The translations under genes were made by a program, and so were the position numbers. This document shows positions 6,233 to 8,396 of a DNA stretch of 8,396 nt, in pieces. Below the pieces are notes generated by a model, which had not been told where the DNA came from, did no database searches, and saw only the letters and a list, made by a program, of their open reading frames with translations. Position 1 is the stretch's first letter, and the number at the start of each line of letters is the position of its first letter. The DNA is taken from assembly GCA_945787305.1 (NCBI GenBank), contig CALZIH010000112.1, positions 1 to 8,396 on the forward strand, read 5' to 3'. The stretch comes from an uncultured Desulfobulbaceae bacterium (lineage in GTDB: Bacteria > Desulfobacterota > Desulfobulbia > Desulfobulbales > Desulfobulbaceae).

Positions 6233-6296
6233 ATCAACTCAACCCTTTTTGTTTGAGTTGATCTGAAAATTTATACCTTTTCAGGTCAATTGAAAC
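6233..6296 (+). promoter_or_regulatory. qmoA upstream region with overlapping inverted repeats
   Basis: ATCAACTCAA (6233-6242) and TTGAGTTGAT (6253-6262) are perfect 10-base inverted repeats. GATCTGAAAA (6260-6269) pairs with TTTTCAGGTC (6278-6287) through one G-U pair, sharing bases 6260-6262 with the first helix. GTTTGAGTTGA (6251-6261) can also pair with TCAATTGAAAC (6286-6296), with one G-U and one mismatch. The helices exclude each other, as in a transcription or translation switch. The same repeats could be a DNA operator array. A weak promoter-like pair TTGTTT (6249-6254) and TATACC (6272-6277), 17-base spacer, overlaps them. About 50 AT-rich bases follow before the qmoA ribosome site. 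Confidence 0.45.
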
Positions 6297-6349
6297 AGAA
6301 ATTTATAAATCACCTTTTTCAACAATACCAGCAGTAATGGAGGTAAGGC

Positions 6350-7603
6350 ATGAGCGACACTGCAGGAAATGGTGCGGTATTGGTGGTGGGCGGTGGTATC
6401 AGCGGTTTGACCGCTGCGTTGGAAGCTGCGGAAGTTGGTAACGATGTATATCTTATCGACAAAAATCCGTATCTCGGCGGCCGAGTAGCCCAGCTTAACC
6501 AGTATTTCCCAAAACTTTGTCCCCCGACATGTGGTCTAGAGATTAACTTCAAGCGCATAAAGGATAACCGTAAGGTTAGAACCTACACCATGACCACTGT
6601 CAAATCAGTGTCTGGTGGCCCGGGAAGCTATGAGGTAACATTGGAAACAGCTCCCAGGTATGTCAACTCAAACTGTACTGCCTGTGGTGATTGCGCCGAA
6701 GTATGTACCGACGAGGTCGACAATGCCTTTAACTTCGGCATGAACAAGACCAAGGCAATCTTCTTGCCCCACGAGATGGCCTTTCCCCGCCGTTTTGTTT
6801 TGGCAAAGGAAGCCTGTTCTGCCGAATCGCTGGAAGCAATCAAAGGTGCATGCAAATATGATGCTGTTGACACGGAGATGCAGGCCGAGACCTTTACGCT
6901 CAATGTTGCATCCGTTATTTGGGCAACCGGCTGGAATCCCTATGATGTCAGCAAACTTGACAATCTCAAGCCGGAATCTTCTTCTGCCATTATCACCAAC
7001 ATGATGATGGAGCGGATGGCCGCTGATAACGGTCCGACCGGTGGGCAGATTCTTCGTCCCGGCGATGGCAAAGAACCCGAGTCTTTTGCCTTTGTTCAGT
7101 GCGCAGGTTCTCGTGACGAAAATCATCTCGAGCATTGTTCCTACATCTGCTGCATGGCAACCTTCAAGCAGATGACCTATATTCGCGAGCGGTATCCCGA
7201 AGCGAAAATCTACGTCTTTTATATTGATCTGCGAACTCCCGGCAAATATGAGCACTTCCGTGATAAACTCATGGATGATGCGAATGCTGAATTTATCAAG
7301 GGCAAAGTCGCAGACATTGTTGCAGAAGATGACGGCGGTGTAACTGTAGTTGCTGAGAACGCCGTGACCGGAGCCAAGATTCATCAAAAAGTTGACTTGT
7401 GTATACTGGCAACCGGGATGGAGCCTGCGCTTGGTGATGCAGGAAAGGCACTTGGTGTGGCAATGGACGGTAACGGTTTTGTAGTTTCGGAACCAGAGAA
7501 GGGCATGATTGCAGCCGGTTGTGCCAAATCAGCCGCAGATGTATATAGCTGTGGACAGTCATCTACGGCTGCTGCTCTTAAAGCAATTCAGATCGGACGG
7601 TAG
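6350..7603 (+). CDS. qmoA: Quinone-interacting membrane-bound oxidoreductase subunit QmoA (HdrA-like)
   Basis: QmoA is a soluble flavo-iron-sulfur subunit of QmoABC, the complex proposed to move electrons from menaquinol to AprBA at the cytoplasmic face of the membrane. The 417-residue product is HdrA-related. It begins directly with the FAD motif VVGGGISG (12-19) and the strand end LIDKNPYLGGRVAQL (35-49). C57 and C61 follow (CPPTC), then one cluster motif, C109, C112, C115, C119 (CTACGDCAEVC). A second cysteine group, C251, C263, C267, C268, lies in the HdrA-type segment CAGSRD...CSYICC. ATGMEP (354-359) and the late GCAKSAADVY/CGQSS region are the C-terminal FAD-domain signatures. GGAGGT (6339-6344) precedes the ATG. 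qmoB starts 11 bases after the stop, so the two are in one operon. QmoA lacks the N-terminal cysteine domain seen in QmoB. Its position after aprBA makes the assignment firm. Confidence 0.96.
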   Translation: MSDTAGNGAVLVVGGGISGLTAALEAAEVGNDVYLIDKNPYLGGRVAQLNQYFPKLCPPTCGLEINFKRIKDNRKVRTYTMTTVKSVSGGPGSYEVTLETAPRYVNSNCTACGDCAEVCTDEVDNAFNFGMNKTKAIFLPHEMAFPRRFVLAKEACSAESLEAIKGACKYDAVDTEMQAETFTLNVASVIWATGWNPYDVSKLDNLKPESSSAIITNMMMERMAADNGPTGGQILRPGDGKEPESFAFVQCAGSRDENHLEHCSYICCMATFKQMTYIRERYPEAKIYVFYIDLRTPGKYEHFRDKLMDDANAEFIKGKVADIVAEDDGGVTVVAENAVTGAKIHQKVDLCILATGMEPALGDAGKALGVAMDGNGFVVSEPEKGMIAAGCAKSAADVYSCGQSSTAAALKAIQIGR

Positions 7604-7614
7604 GAGGAGAGTCA

Positions 7615-8396
7615 ATGAGTAAAGTATATGGTGCATATCTCTGTACTGGTTGTGGCATTGGCGACGTCCTGGATGTAGATGGATTGAAATCTGCAGCTTC
7701 CGAATCTGGAATCGAGATGCAGGAGAATTCCTGTCTCTGTGGAGCTGAAGGCCGCGCTATTATAGATAAAGACATTAAAGATAACGGGGTGAACTCGGTT
7801 GTCGTTTGTGCATGCTCGCCTCGGGTTATGCAGAACGAATTCGATTTCGGTGAAGGCGTAATGACCACCCGCGGCAACTTGCGTGAGCATGTAGCCTGGA
7901 CCGCCGGTGCCGCTGTAGCCGAAGAAGAAGGTGCAGAAGAAGCAGCTGAAACCGAAGGCGTGGATGAGTTTCTCCAGGAAATGGGTGAAGATTATGTTCG
8001 CATGGCCGTTACCCGTGCCCAGAAGTCGGAACTGCCTGAACCCTACCAGCTTGAGACCATAAGCAAGGATATTCTTGTTATGGGTGGTGGCATCGCCGGG
8101 TTGACAGCCGCCAAAGAAGCAAGCAAAGCCGGCTATAAGGTCACTCTTGTCGAGAAAGCAGAAGTTCTCGGTGGCAAGGCACTGGGCTGGAGGAAAATGT
8201 TCCCCACCAGCTACCCCTACACCGATCTAGAGGCTCCAAGTATAGAGCAGATGGTCAACGACGTTACAGGTGATGCTAATATTACCGTGAAAACTACCTG
8301 TGAAGTTGCTCGTATTGGTGGTGCCCCAGGGCAATTCAGTGTTACCCTTAAGGCCGCTGGCACCCAAAGTGAATGGGATGCTCCGGCTAAGGTTGC
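7615..8396 (+). CDS. qmoB: Quinone-interacting membrane-bound oxidoreductase subunit QmoB, N-terminal part (3' end outside window)
   Basis: QmoB is the second HdrA-like subunit of the Qmo complex that links the menaquinone pool to APS reductase. The 260 complete codons visible run off the window without a stop. Family members are over 700 residues, with further cluster motifs and an MvhD-like C-terminal domain expected beyond the edge. The N-terminal domain matches the HdrA N-terminal domain in layout: YLCTGCG (C10, C13), SCLCGAEG (C40, C42), VVVCACSPRV (C65, C67) and NLREHVAW (88-95). In HdrA the last element usually reads NIREQC; here the cysteine position is Val93. A Glu/Ala-rich stretch at 102-115 precedes the FAD domain, whose motif VMGGGIAGLTAA is at 155-166 and continues to VEKAEVLGGKA (179-189). 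The Shine-Dalgarno AGGAGGAGA (7602-7610) overlaps the qmoA stop codon, implying translational coupling. Confidence 0.96.
   Translation, partial: MSKVYGAYLCTGCGIGDVLDVDGLKSAASESGIEMQENSCLCGAEGRAIIDKDIKDNGVNSVVVCACSPRVMQNEFDFGEGVMTTRGNLREHVAWTAGAAVAEEEGAEEAAETEGVDEFLQEMGEDYVRMAVTRAQKSELPEPYQLETISKDILVMGGGIAGLTAAKEASKAGYKVTLVEKAEVLGGKALGWRKMFPTSYPYTDLEAPSIEQMVNDVTGDANITVKTTCEVARIGGAPGQFSVTLKAAGTQSEWDAPAKV

Overview
The window reads as chromosomal core DNA from a sulfate-reducing (or sulfur-disproportionating) bacterium of the Desulfobacterota, the former Deltaproteobacteria. The evidence is an aprB-aprA pair (dissimilatory APS reductase) followed by qmoA and qmoB (the membrane complex that feeds it electrons). 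A Desulfobulbales-like member is plausible from the general look of the proteins, but this is inference and no genus can be named from the sequence alone. Every gene lies on the + strand and no mobile element, CRISPR array or complete tRNA gene is visible.

Layout. Bases 1-181 are the 3' end of ribH (lumazine synthase), followed 18 bases later by nusB (200-622), the usual ribH-nusB pairing. A 462-base gap (623-1084) has no protein gene but is rich in structure: a short GC hairpin, an 18-base imperfect inverted repeat that looks like a dispersed palindromic element, and a 138-base foldable segment closed by an 8-bp helix and followed by a clear Rho-independent terminator (a candidate small RNA). 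Next comes ftsK (1085-3247), a compact DNA translocase. A second gap (3248-3659) holds the likely promoter region and long leader of aprBA.

The sulfur-energy block begins with aprB (3660-4076) and aprA (4150-6162), closed by a very strong intrinsic terminator (6195-6230). A leader with several mutually exclusive inverted repeats (6233-6296) precedes qmoA (6350-7603), which is followed 11 bases later by qmoB (7615 to the window edge, truncated). qmoC would be expected just downstream.

How the genes work together: menaquinol is thought to pass electrons through QmoC to the HdrA-like flavo-iron-sulfur proteins QmoB and QmoA and on to AprB, whose two [4Fe-4S] clusters carry them to the FAD of AprA. 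There APS is reduced to AMP and sulfite. The terminator between aprA and qmoA implies that the abundant soluble enzyme and the membrane complex are expressed at different levels although adjacent. No wholly new system is evident. The items most worth a second look are the candidate structured RNA between nusB and ftsK, the switch-like leader of qmoA, and the cysteine pattern at the start of QmoB.
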